Below are positions 1 to 8,575 of a DNA stretch of 11,902 nucleotides, piece after piece. The position numbers and the translations under genes were made by a program. The notes below the pieces were generated by a model, which was not told the DNA's origin, did not search any database, and saw nothing but the letters and a program-made list of their open reading frames with translations. This stretch comes from Tubulinosema ratisbonensis (Eukaryota; Microsporidia; Tubulinosematidae), in contig RCSS01000375.1 in assembly GCA_004000155.1 (NCBI GenBank), positions 1 through 11,902 of the forward strand. The letters run 5' to 3'. Every line of letters begins with the position of its first letter. The stretch's first letter is position 1.

Positions 1-140
1 AGTTTTGCTCTTATCACTTAAAGTTCTCCTTTTAGACCACCGAAAGGGGTAACTAATCCGCTATAGTGATTTTTGTACCAAGAAATTCTTAAAGGTTCAA
101 GAATAAAAACTAAATACATTGAATAACATGAGAATTTATA
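1..140 (+). pseudogene. Fragment related to the rRNA-like dispersed repeat (5' half)
   Basis: The first 100 bases are clearly richer in G+C than what follows. Positions 40-63 (core GGGGTAACTAATCCGCT) match 11240-11263 (core AGGGTAATTAATACGCT) at about 18 of 24 positions, and both are followed shortly by ACCAAG (77-82 here, 11270-11275 there). ACCAAG sits where eukaryotic LSU rRNA has the conserved GGACCAAGGAG, and the preceding bases fit the GGTTATATGCCGCCCG stretch. Similarity fades between about 100 and 140. The left edge is cut by the window, so the fragment may continue to the left. It covers only the 5' part of the repeat seen whole at 11211-11475. The relation to the repeat is seen directly; the rRNA origin is inference with moderate to low certainty. 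Confidence 0.45.
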
Positions 141-525
141 ATATAGAAACAATGTCTATGAAATTTAATATAAAACTCGCGCCAGAGAAATACTGCATCA
201 TAAATCGGTTTTAAATAAAATACCTTTAAATTCTAAAAATAAAAAGATTATTATTGACTCAGCAACGTAATTTTTGTGAGAGCTAATTAAAATTCTATAA
301 AAAAATACTTAAATGACCAATTTAAATAAAAAATATTAACAGTTAGTTAATTAAAAATTAAAAAAAAACAGAAGATTTTATTTAATGTCATTCTTTTTAA
401 AATAAAATATAATTTCGATTTAAGTCGGCAAGTTAAATTTATCCTAAAGTATAATTATAATTTCAAATATAACTAAAATCTATTTTTGTATTTTTTTAAT
501 AAAATTATTAAGCTTTGCATTAAGC
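141..525. other. AT-rich stretch without a recognisable gene
   Basis: No open frame, RNA gene or repeat that I can support. The only pattern is a duplicated TTAAGCTT at the right edge (two copies 4 bases apart around 509-527), just beyond the 3' end of the decayed transposase on the minus strand. Confidence 0.5.
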
Positions 526-1380
526 TTAGCCAGTCTCTTTGAATATTTTTAATATAAATTTGCTTTCCATCCTATATACAAAATTTTCATAATGATTGAT
601 TGTAAAATGGGTTTAATTTGATTTTAAAGCTTTGTCATAGCCTTTCTTTTTATCAGATAAAATTATTACAACCCCAGAACATTTTCTTCTATAAACTTAT
701 CTTAATTATGCACTCTTCTTTTATGCATCATTTAAAAACTACAGTTTTCGTTTCTCGGCATTTAATTCCTACTATCTGTTACTTCTATAACATTAAATCA
801 CATACAACATGGTTTTTTTAATTGAAACAATTTGTTTCACACACTTTTAGAATCATCTTAGAACCCTAGATGGTTAGATGGCTTGTTTGCTTACTTCACT
901 TTGCGTTTAAGTATGTAAAAGATAAAGAATGTTAAAACATAATTTATTAAAACTTTCCTTTAAATATCTTTAAAAAGATAAATAAACAACTCCTTTTTAA
1001 GATATATTTTTATTACCCCTTTTCTATTAAAAAAATAACATAGATCTACACATAAAACACCCTAGGTTTTCAAAGGTTTAAATTTATTTATTTTGGATAA
1101 ATTATATTTTTTTGTTTGCCTTCATAACTTTGTTTTTGAAAATGTAACTCTTTACTAATTTTTGTTATGTTTATTCCTATTGTATAATAATAAAAAAATT
1201 TCAAAATTAAATTTAATTCTAGAGCTTTTTTCTTTGAAAATAGCACTTTTTTTATATTTTTTAAGTTGTATGTTTTTTTTTCTGCGATATATTGTCATCC
1301 TGTTCCCACATTAAAAATTTTTTCTTTGTTTAATATACATTTAATAGGCAATTTAAGACAATTATTTTTTTGGTCAATTA
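526..1380 (-). pseudogene. Decayed Merlin/ISXO2-type DDE transposase
   Basis: This is the relic of a DNA-transposon transposase that would have cut and rejoined DNA at element ends through a DDE catalytic triad. Reading the minus strand from about 1380 down, motifs of the Merlin/ISXO2 family appear in the expected order. First is an N-terminal zinc-ribbon/HTH part, CGNRMTIYRRKK then YKKSAIF and FNFEIFLLLY (about 1312-1170). A possible first catalytic site reads DDSK (857-846; family DES). GIKCRETK (769-746) follows, where the family has GGICRETK. SDKKKGYD (657-634) stands for ISDxWKGYD with the second Asp. THFTINHYENFV (612-577) matches the H-x-TVNHSxNFV signature, and MES (570-562) the final IES. 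The span of about 285 codons fits a nearly full-length transposase. It is broken by several frameshifts and stops, for example TAA at 615-613, and cannot be functional. No terminal inverted repeats were recognised. The family call rests on remembered motif patterns, not a search. Confidence 0.72.
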
Positions 1381-3124
1381 GTTTCTTAAATCTCTTAAAT
1401 TTCTGATTATTATTTATTCAATAATTTCCAGAACTCTTACTCATTAATTTTCAAGATTTTTCTACTTTTTGTTATATTGTTTTTATTTGAATACTTCATA
1501 TATTTTAAAAATATAGACTTAAAGACAACCCTTTTTATCTCAATTTTTTTAAAATTTAATATCCAATTTTATTTCTTTGTTTGATTGTAAATTTCTTTTT
1601 GAATTTATTATTTTTATTTATGAAAAAATTGGTAAGTTTTTTTATAAATCAAAATGTCTTTTAATGTTAGTTATAGTGTATTTTTAAATAAATTTGTTAA
1701 TTTTATCTACATTTCTGTAAATAAATGAAATTTTAGTAGAATATTTTTTTAATGTTATATTAATTATCTTTTAAGATGAGTCTTAAATTTTACAAAATTT
1801 TTTAGATCAACTTTTTTTTAAAACATAAAATATAATTTTTTAGCTTACAGTAAATCAAGCATTTAACAAATTTCCAGTTGATTTCAATAAAACAAAACCT
1901 ATTCCAGGTAAAAAATTTAATAAAAATTTATATTTTTCTATAATTTTAAAATAGACAATTATATTGAAATTAATAATGTCGTTATTGAAAAAATAATAAT
2001 TAGTCCCCTAAAATAATATAAATAAACTTATTAAATGAGACGTTAGACAATCTCACACTTTAAATTATTCATAAGTATTTGTTAATATTATTTTTCTTAA
2101 TTTTTTAAATCAAATAGGAAAATAATCTGAGTTTTGGCAACTCTTTTATTAAAATGAGAATATCTTAGTATCTTATTTTCAATTGACAATGGATAAAATA
2201 AATTGCTCTGGAATACTTTATTTTACTGTAATATTTAATTATAATGAATTTTACTTTTTTAGTTTTATAATAAAAATCAAATCATCTCAAAACATATTTA
2301 TTAACAAGAAAAACTAGATAATGTTCCGTTTGTTGTAATTTTTTTAAATAATTTCGTTAGACACATGTTATTTTTGTATTATTTATATATTTTTTTTACT
2401 TATAATTCTGGTTTGAAATTACACATTCAATATATTAGAAAACTTATATTTATTTCTCGTTGATTGAATAAAAATTTGATAATAAATTTGAATTTAAATT
2501 TACGTTACTGGTTCTATTGATGTAAAATAGAACAGCTTTTATTAGAATTTAATTATAAAAACCTTTAAAAAGGGAATAAACGAATATTAAAGTAAATAAA
2601 GAAAGATGTATTAACTCTTTTCTAAACATAAATAGATCTTACATATACAAACATTTTTTAGAATTAGAGCATTTATATTTTTACTGAAATAAAGTGGATA
2701 TTTAAACAATCTTATAAACATTTATCATTAATTTAGAAAGATTTAAGGTAAAAATTTTAGGAATTTTTATTTATAGAAAATACTCAGTACAATTTTTTTA
2801 TTTAATTAACATATTAGAATTTTAAAACAATATAAATCTAGGAAGAAGATTAAATTTTACATGAACATGAAAGACTAATGAATTCTCTTAAAGATAAAAT
2901 TGAAGATGTCAATCGTTTGTTAAAAAATTAAAATACATTTAAAATATTGTCTAATGATTAAATCATACTATAACTGAAAAAATGTCTAAAAATAGAAATA
3001 ATGAAGTAAATGATATTGGAATTTTATAAAACCTTTTTTTAATTACTTTAACATTTATTAAAATTTAAAAATTTTTTATAATTTGTTTAAATAGTTACCG
3101 TTTTGAAAATTAGTTTTTATAATT
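1381..3124. other. Long AT-rich stretch without a recognisable gene
   Basis: About 1.7 kb with no gene that I can support. The plus strand is visibly T-rich and A-poor up to about 1850, continuing the bias seen over the transposase relic, so older minus-strand coding sequence may once have extended here. Small items only: a hairpin at 2511-2533, a 55-codon open frame at about 2153-2317 that is within chance expectation, and a short charged open segment at 2857-2930, described under findings. Confidence 0.5.
2511..2533. repeat. Perfect 8-bp hairpin
   Basis: GTTCTATT (2511-2518) and AATAGAAC (2526-2533) are perfect reverse complements around a 7-base loop. Each arm has two G/C bases, so this is a little less likely to be chance than the many pure A/T palindromes here. 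There is no gene beside it and no run of T that would make it a terminator; a role is not supported. Confidence 0.4.
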
Positions 3125-3292
3125 TTTTATCATTTATCAGCAATCTTATTGATTATAAAAAAATATTTTGAGCTATACTTAAGTATGGGAAACATATTTT
3201 ACCGTATGTTTCCGTCGACTAGGCATAAATATTCTTATAAAGAAGGTATAGCGAAAAGATCTCCGTGTGGATTTCCCATCCCTAGGCAATAA
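3125..3292 (+). pseudogene. LSU rRNA-like dispersed fragment, copy with perfect hairpin
   Basis: This G+C-richer island matches 11325-11475 at roughly three quarters of positions, including 21 identical bases (ACATATTTTACCG then TATGTTTC). Several anchors lie in the order found in eukaryotic LSU rRNA domain II: TTGAGCTATAC (family GGTGAACTATGCC), then a hairpin, then GGTATAGCGAAAAGA (family GGTATAGGGGCGAAAGAC), then GATTTCCCATCC (family GTTTCCCTCAGG). The hairpin is GGAAACATA (3188-3196), loop TTTTACCG, TATGTTTCC (3205-3213). Both copies lose similarity just after TAGGCAA. The short length, the divergence between copies and the absence of flanking rRNA domains argue for a pseudogene fragment or a mobile rRNA-derived repeat rather than working rRNA. 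It could also be an unrelated structured RNA family. The repeat is certain; the rRNA origin is inferred from remembered consensus sequence. Confidence 0.6.
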
Positions 3293-3598
3293 AAAAAAAT
3301 ATTATCATATATTTTTCATTATAGCATTTAAATTGGTGATTTATCTTAAGATAAATTTTAAAAAAACTCATTTAAATAATCTCATAAAACGTGAGGTCTG
3401 CCAAAATATTTACTATTTTATAATAAAAATGAATATAATAACTCCAGCTATATTAATTTATTTTAAAACCTGAAAATAATAAATAAATTGATAAAAATAA
3501 AATATTACTTAAATGATTTACTTTAAAAGATTAGTTTAAAAATACCTGAAAAATATTAAAAATTTATTTTATAAAAAATTAACTATAAACTCACGAAG
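3293..3598. other. AT-rich spacer without a recognisable gene
   Basis: The spacer lies between the rRNA-like fragment and the 3' end of the broken secreted-protein gene. A frame of 68 codons beginning at a GTG inside the rRNA-like fragment crosses it (3267-3473), but it has no ATG start, no homology that I recognise and a composition expected by chance. The last few bases (ATAAACTCA at about 3585-3593) are still alignable with the sequence just downstream of the intact paralog (8570-8578), so the duplication reached slightly beyond the stop codon. Confidence 0.5.
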
Positions 3599-4644
3599 TT
3601 ATAAATTTTCATCCCAGAAAATCATTTCTAAACTTTCTTTTACAAATTTCTTATAAGAATAAACAGTACGATTAACTTTCTCATTTCCATCAATAAAATA
3701 AAAATACACCCCAATAGATATTATAATATCATAACCTGTTTTGATGTTATTAAACTCAAAATTGAAATTTTTCTAAATTTCGATTGTATTTTTTATAGAC
3801 ACATCAGAAAATAAAAAATTAAAAAAAGTTATTTGTAAAAGATTATTAGTACATTAATTATCATGACACAATACATAGTTTTTTAAACCTCTTGTTATGA
3901 ATGCTATATAAATTATAAACAATAAAGTGTTTTTGTAATCATTGTTGAATTCGTTTATAATTAAATTTAAAATTTGATGTATGAATTTTATTTTTCTAAA
4001 ATTTTTATGAAAATTTATTTGTTGAATCAAAACTAAACTACATTCTGAAATGAATTTTTCTTTAGTTAAAGAATTGTTAAAATTTTTTAAGTAAAATTCA
4101 GAAGATATGCTAGAATAAATGGTGTGATTTTTTTGAATATATTTAAAATTCCATGTTCTAGAAAAATCTTCAATGTTTTTATAAGAAATTAAAGTATTAC
4201 TTTTTTTAATTGAGTTTGAAATAGATACCTAATTAGAATACCTTTGATTAATTGAATTTAACTTAAAGAGTTTAAGACTCACTAAATTATTTACTTTAAA
4301 ACGTGATTGTTGTTGAGAGCATTTTGATTTTAATTTTCGGGTAAAGCATCAAAACTAATCTTAGAACAGCCAAAAGCATTCTTTTCTCTAGTCATTAGAT
4401 TAGAACTATCATTCAAAAATGTTTCTGTTTCAAACCACTTTTTAAAATCTTTACTTGTAATTTTATTTAGTAATTGTGTGGGCAAACTAAAACTTAGAAT
4501 ACTATTAGAAGGCAATAATTGATGGCATAAAGTTTTAATAGATTGGGAAGTGTCTTTTTTAGATGATTCTGAAGAATTACATTCTTCTTGTGTTGATTTG
4601 ACAAGTGAAAATAAGTAAACAAAACTTGCGATATAGTTTTTCAT
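3599..4644 (-). pseudogene. Broken paralog of the signal-peptide protein gene at 8576-9604
   Basis: The length (1046 nt against 1029) and collinear similarity show that this is a duplicate of the intact gene. The last 90 nt are about 85% identical, and both proteins end with KFVKESLE then IFW. Decoding from ATG 4644-4642 gives a signal peptide (MKNYIASFVYLFSLVKST, shared VKST) and a Ser-rich stretch, then TAA at 4332-4330 after 104 codons. Comparison with the intact copy at ENLNEN shows one extra base at about 4322-4328, a +1 frameshift that creates this stop. Downstream, the homologous frame carries TAG (4231-4229), TAA (3856-3854, at the site of Tyr259) and TAG (3775-3773, at the site of Trp286), and then reaches its own TAA (3601-3599). 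No indel breaks the frame between 3601 and 4231. The upstream CCC signal of the intact gene is CTC here. A truncated secreted 104-residue product is possible but not supported. Confidence 0.85.
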
Positions 4645-4891
4645 AAGAGATATAAAAAGTTTTTAATTTTATAAAAAATTAATATTTTTGTGACAAAAAA
4701 TGCGTAAATTCTCTGTAGAACTTTCTTTTTTTAAATCATAATGAAATATATTTACTAATATAAGATAAATTAAAAATTTTTTTAAGAATATTAAATCAGT
4801 TCAAATGCCATTTCTATTTAAAATATATATTAATCAGAAAAATTTTGACTAAAAGACATTCTATCACAAAAATAAATCAAATTTTTATCGC
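4645..4891. other. Upstream flank of the broken paralog
   Basis: AT-rich flank with no gene. Minus-strand bases directly before the ATG read TCTCTTATG, where the intact paralog has ACCCTTATG. Similarity to the intact gene's flank fades within a few tens of bases. The segment from about 4862 also aligns weakly with the outer part of the right arm of the inverted repeat that follows (shared ATAAATC), so that element may begin here. Confidence 0.4.
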
Positions 4892-5105
4892 AAAACTTTA
4901 AAAATTTCTTTTATTTATAGAAGTACTTCAATTATATTTATAAATTTAATACAAAGAATTTTACAAAAAAAACATATAAAATTAGATTATCTTAAAAATT
5001 AGCTGATCTTATGTGATTTATAAAAAATTTTTTAAAAAAAATCTTTAAATTAAATTTATAAATATATTAAAAGTACTTCTATAAATAAAGAAATTTTAAA
5101 GTTTT
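4892..5105. repeat. Long inverted repeat, MITE-like or foldback element
   Basis: The left arm 4892-4954 (begins AAAACTTTAAAAATTTC) is the reverse complement of the right arm 5045-5105, differing by two single-base indels and a few substitutions, about 90% identity over roughly 60 bases. The spacer is 90 bases and has no coding potential. Weaker complementarity continues outward to about 4862 and 5146 (ATAAATC, CAGAAT/CACAAA), giving a possible full element of about 285 bp. Both arms contain GTACTT; the left has the perfect palindrome GAAGTACTTC (4920-4929). I see no clear target-site duplication. A non-autonomous transposon (MITE) is the natural reading; its parent is unknown. Transcribed, it would fold into a long hairpin RNA. 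Confidence 0.75.
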
Positions 5106-5140
5106 AGACTGAAAAAGATTGTTTTAGACTGAAAAAGATT
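5101..5140. repeat. Exact tandem duplication of 20 bp
   Basis: GTTTTAGACTGAAAAAGATT occurs twice in direct succession (5101-5120 and 5121-5140) with no mismatch. It sits at the outer edge of the right arm of the inverted repeat; the left arm has only one degenerate counterpart, so the duplication came after the inverted repeat formed. Perfect identity in a decaying region suggests a recent event, or an assembly artefact. Confidence 0.9.
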
Positions 5141-5759
5141 TATTCTGTAACAAAAAGAATTTTTATTTTTAAAAAAATTAAAATTTGTATAATAAAGAAG
5201 TATAAAATAAAAGAATTACTTAATAAATAAAACTTTAAAATAAAATAAAGAACCCATTAAATTTTTATAATTCTCAATTCAAATAAAATAATTAATATCA
5301 CAAATGATAAGAATTATCATATTTAAATATTATAAAAATATAATAAATTTATATGAATTATTTAATCAACATCAAAAAATATTTAAAATATTTTTATTTA
5401 AAAGAATTGGTATAGTTTTAGAAATTAAAGACAAAATTTACTAATTCTAAGGATTTGAATTTAGAATGTGTATGCGATAGAAAAAATTAGAATTAAAATG
5501 TATTGTAAAAATATTTTTTGTATTAAAACATTTTATAATGTGTTTTTTGTCTTTATTTTCATATAAAAAGTTTAGGTTTAAAAATTTTTTTAAATATAGA
5601 ATTTAAAATAAAAAACTAAAGAAATAAAATTTACTTAATAGCTTATTAATACTTAACCAATAGTTTAAATTTTAAAGGTTAAAATAGGATTAGAATATTA
5701 GAGATATGTCTAAGATTTAAACAAACAAAAAAAGAAATTTGCTTTATTTGTTAATGTAT
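5141..5759. other. AT-rich spacer without a recognisable gene
   Basis: No open frame of note, no RNA gene and no repeat that I can support on either strand. It lies between the tandem duplication and the 5' end of the second decayed transposase. Confidence 0.5.
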
Positions 5760-6480
5760 GCTCTATTTTAAGGAAATGAGATTTTAAAAATAAAAATTAA
5801 AAAAGGATTCGGAAAGTTAAAATGTATTTCTAGTTTATCTTATAATAAACAACCAAGAACAACGCAATTATTTAATAATTAAGTTAAAAAACAATTTAGA
5901 TGGCAATGCTTTTAAATTTTGCAATTTAAAGCACAGTCGTAATATATTGAATCATAAAAAAATTTAAATTGCAAATATAAAAACATAGAATTTGTTTATA
6001 ATTTTGTGTAAAGAAATAAATACAAAAAAAATATATAAGCAACCTAATAAAGCTATTAAAGATTTTCCTAGGTTAAAAAAATTAATTTTACTATAATTTA
6101 ATAAAAATAATGTAGTAATTTGAACTATAATGTAGTTAAATAACAATCAAAAATTTAGATTTTTCATCAATAATTTTTAAGAAACTATCAGGGATGTTTT
6201 AAAGATCAAAAAATATTGTCTTTAATATATAAATTTTTGAAATATTATTGAACACAAACATATATTAGTAACAAAACTCATAAAGAGTGTTTTTTTTTGA
6301 GTGTACGCAATCATATACTATTCATATTACTTTCTTAAATATTTTTTATTAACAAAAGATACACAAGAGAATTAAAGGCTTTTCTAGCGTATTAAATGTC
6401 AATTTGTTTTATTTTGTTATTTTATTTCCGATTATCAAAGCAGATATAGAAATATTGTAAATAAAGTATTTCTGTAAATT
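5760..6480 (+). pseudogene. Second decayed Merlin/ISXO2-type transposase
   Basis: On the plus strand, one frame from about 5760 to 6003 reads GNEILKIKIKKG, then FGKLKCISSLS and, past stops, KKQFRWQCF, KAQS, YIES and NIEFVYNF. This follows the Merlin/ISXO2 N-terminal pattern of cysteine pairs, W-x-C, a K-S region and a helix-turn-helix. In a second frame, 6034-6210 gives YKQPNKAIKDFPRLKK and FNKNNVVI, fitting the helix before the family's K-N-T-V-x-W. Back in the first frame, 6264-6314 reads SNKTHKECFFLSVRNH, close to the family's RETKECFF-x-V-x-NR. Near 6445-6480, DIEIL then IKYF may be the remnant of the final IES-x-W. The segment that should hold the first catalytic DES and the GG motif looks deleted, and SDxW and TVNH were not found. 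It is heavily broken by stops and frameshifts, more decayed than the copy at 526-1380 and in the opposite orientation. Confidence 0.5.
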
Positions 6481-6820
6481 AGACTTTCTAAATGTAATAT
6501 ATTTTTTATAAATTATTTGATGAAAATTGAATAAACAAATAAATTCAGTGTAATCGCGCAATAAAAACTAATAAAATATATAATTTTGCAGTCGTTAATA
6601 TTTGTTTATTAAAAAATATTTAAAACACCCCCAAAAAGAAATTTTATAAAAAATAAGACTACCAGATGTTATATAAACTATCAAATTAACTTTAACAAAA
6701 GTTTAATATTTTAAAATATAATTTTTGCTTATAAATAAAAACATGTGTTGTTTCAAAAAATATTTTTTCTTTAGTAAAACAAACATTCTGAAATCTAGAC
6801 ATATAGCAAATAACAAATAA
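6481..6820. other. AT-rich stretch without a recognisable gene
   Basis: No gene, RNA or repeat can be supported here. It follows the 3' end of the second transposase relic; I looked for terminal inverted repeats of that element and saw none. Confidence 0.45.
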
Positions 6821-7107
6821 AACTTATTTAGATTCTATTATCTTTTGAATATTGAGAACTGGATTAAAATTGCCAGCTTAAAAAATTTTAATCAAGTTTG
6901 TCAAAGTAGATTAATAAAAGAAAAGAAATTATTTATTAGTGCTTTAAAGTATAATTTATTACGAATAAAGAATTATTAAACCTTTATCTGAAAATTTTAG
7001 TATAACTTTGTTAATGTTTTAAACTTGAAATTAATATTATTTTTTTTTTCGGATTTTGTTTATTTAACATTCTTTGTAATACATTTATTGTGGTATGGAC
7101 AAATTTA
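6821..7107 (+). pseudogene. Possible protein-coding remnant of unknown origin
   Basis: A single plus-strand frame has only three stops before its end over about 95 codons, where roughly nine would be expected at this base composition. It opens after a TAA and reads NIENWIKIASLKNF, QVCQSRLIKEKK and ALKYNLLRIKNY, then stops at 6977-6979 and resumes as a hydrophobic stretch ending HLLWYGQI. The first part is lysine-rich with hydrophobic spacing like a real microsporidian protein. I do not recognise the family. No start codon or upstream signal is evident. It could be the tail of a mobile-element gene or chance. Confidence 0.25.
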
Positions 7108-7399
7108 AGTAATAAAAATTAGACGAAAAAAGCTTTTGTAAGCATACTTAACAGTTATAGTTAAAAGATTGTTGCAGATTAACCAAACAAAATAAAGGGG
7201 TTTTAAATAATTCGCACATTTTGCAAAAAATATCCTTTAAATTTAAAATCTAATCCGAAAAACATTAATCAACTAGAAAAAGATAGATATATGAAACGGA
7301 ATATACATTAAAATATTCTGCATCAAACAAAAGTTCGAAAACATATTTTTTATATTTGGTGTTTTTTTAAATTGTTGTAAGATTTTTTAAGACAGAAAC
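7108..7399. other. AT-rich stretch without a recognisable gene
   Basis: The frame preceding this stretch continues with more stops and short lysine-rich pieces (VIKIRRKKLL), but nothing identifiable. There is no repeat or RNA gene that I can support. Confidence 0.4.
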
Positions 7400-7890
7400 G
7401 CTATTTATTTATAAAAATTTTTATATGCACCTGTTCTACCCTAATGCCCTCATCCCATTCTTAAAATACTTCTGGATAAGGAAAGGTATTGACTTGTAAG
7501 TTTGTTGGTAAGTTTTGAATAAATTATTTTATTTTGTCCACTGTTAAATAATGGATCATAATATTTATATAATTCTGTTTAAATGGTTTTTGTTCAAATT
7601 CGGATCTGATTAGCAAGCTTTATTATTTTTTATACCCTTATAATTTTCTCAGGCTGCGCCTTTTCTTCATACATAGCGACGTCCTTCTGGTATACAAAGG
7701 TTTGTGGACTTTAATAGCACCTTTTAAAAAATTTCAAGGAGCTTTATTTTCTGATAATATGATTTTCCTAAATCTTTTTTAAAATATAAATTATTTTTTT
7801 TTAACCTTTAAATTTCAACCTCGATTCCCTGAACTCTCTTTTTCTTTGTTTCAACCACTAATAATACCTCAAACTACTTAATCATAATAA
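7400..7890 (-). pseudogene. Decayed coding remnant with a G+C-rich island, unknown family
   Basis: Base composition changes sharply here; 7650-7715 is close to half G+C in a background near one fifth. Minus-strand frames hold broken but protein-like segments. One frame carries FEVLLVVETKKKRVQG with IEVEI, then LLKSTNLCIPEGRRYV. A second carries FVYQKDVAMYEEKAQPEK (7632-7710). A third carries SEFEQKPFKQNY, then FIQNLPTNLQVNTFPYPEVF and EWDEGIRVEQVHIKIF, separated by single stops. At least two frameshifts and several stops would be needed to join them. I do not recognise the family; IPEGRR is vaguely like the region before the integrase zinc finger of retroelements, but no His-Cys motif follows. 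Read on the plus strand, the island could instead be an rRNA-like fragment (CATAGCGAC at 7672-7680 is a conserved LSU string). The two readings compete and neither is secure. Confidence 0.3.
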
Positions 7891-8555
7891 GCTTCTCTTT
7901 TAATTAAAAAAATATGTCAATCTATTAAAACTAGACGTAAATTAAACAAATATATAAAAAAAATACTTATTTCATTTTGTAAAACATACTTAAAATATAT
8001 ATTTTAAAATAAAATTAATAAACATGTTTTTATTTATTAATTGTTTAATGTTTTCATTAAAATACTTATTTTCTATCTTTATTTTAAATTACTTTATAAA
8101 AATTTAAGATATATTTTTTAAAAAATCGTACTAAACAAATCTAAACTTTTAAAGAAGTTTTATTTCTATAAATATAGAAAAATTATCTAAATAACTGTAT
8201 CTATGTCAATATACAATGTATTTTGATCCTTTCATAATAGAAACACATGAGATTTTTAATATAAAAATGTTGTAAAGCTTTTACTCTATATAATCCACAC
8301 TTCTAGACAATCGATTGCCAAAATTTATTCTAAATGATTAAGATTACAAAAATCCAACATCTCTGTATACTTACCTTAGTGTATTGACTATATGATTTAA
8401 TATGTATATGTTTTATTTTTTTTCTAAAAAATCTTATTTTCTAATATTAAAGGTATTTTGATTTATTTTTTAAAAATTGTTAAGTAAAATAAACTATTTT
8501 TAATTTTTCAAAAATAATATTTTATAAATTTTTTAGAAATAATTTTACTTCATTT
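7891..8555. other. AT-rich stretch without a recognisable gene
   Basis: This lies downstream of the intact gene on its strand. No open frame, RNA gene or notable repeat was found. Confidence 0.5.
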
Positions 8556-8561
8556 TTTATT
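8556..8561 (-). terminator. Possible polyadenylation signal AATAAA
   Basis: On the minus strand AATAAA begins 15 bases after the TGA of the 342-residue gene, a position usual for compact microsporidian 3' ends. The hexamer is common by chance at this base composition, so only position supports it. Confidence 0.3.
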
Positions 8562-8575
8562 TAATATTAATAAAC

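Noticed and set aside
93..103. GGTTCAAGAAT resembling a tRNA B box
   Set aside because: No acceptor, D-arm or anticodon stem can be folded around it at tRNA spacing.
618..821. Open frame of 67 codons on the plus strand
   Set aside because: It begins with TTG, not ATG, and lies antisense to the best-conserved part of the Merlin transposase relic; the motifs are on the minus strand.
950..1000. AT-only palindromes such as TATCTTT/AAAGATA
   Set aside because: Such dyads occur throughout at this base composition and carry no supporting context.
2153..2317. Plus-strand open stretch of about 55 codons containing an ATG at 2189
   Set aside because: Length within chance, composition dominated by Phe, Ile, Asn and Lys, no upstream CCC, no homology recognised.
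3267..3473. Open frame of 68 codons on the plus strand
   Set aside because: It begins with GTG inside the rRNA-like repeat, has lysine/isoleucine-rich content expected of AT-rich noise, and the similar repeat at 11211-11475 does not preserve it.
5964..6146. Open frame of 60 codons on the minus strand, hydrophobic, starting with ATG
   Set aside because: It is antisense to the second transposase relic; the hydrophobic content is what the complement of A-rich sequence gives. No CCC signal lies upstream.
7580..7612. GTTCAAATTCGGAT resembling LSU rRNA just after the sarcin-ricin loop
   Set aside because: It would lie before, not after, the CATAGCGAC-like island, the reverse of rRNA order, and the flanks do not align; the match is probably chance.
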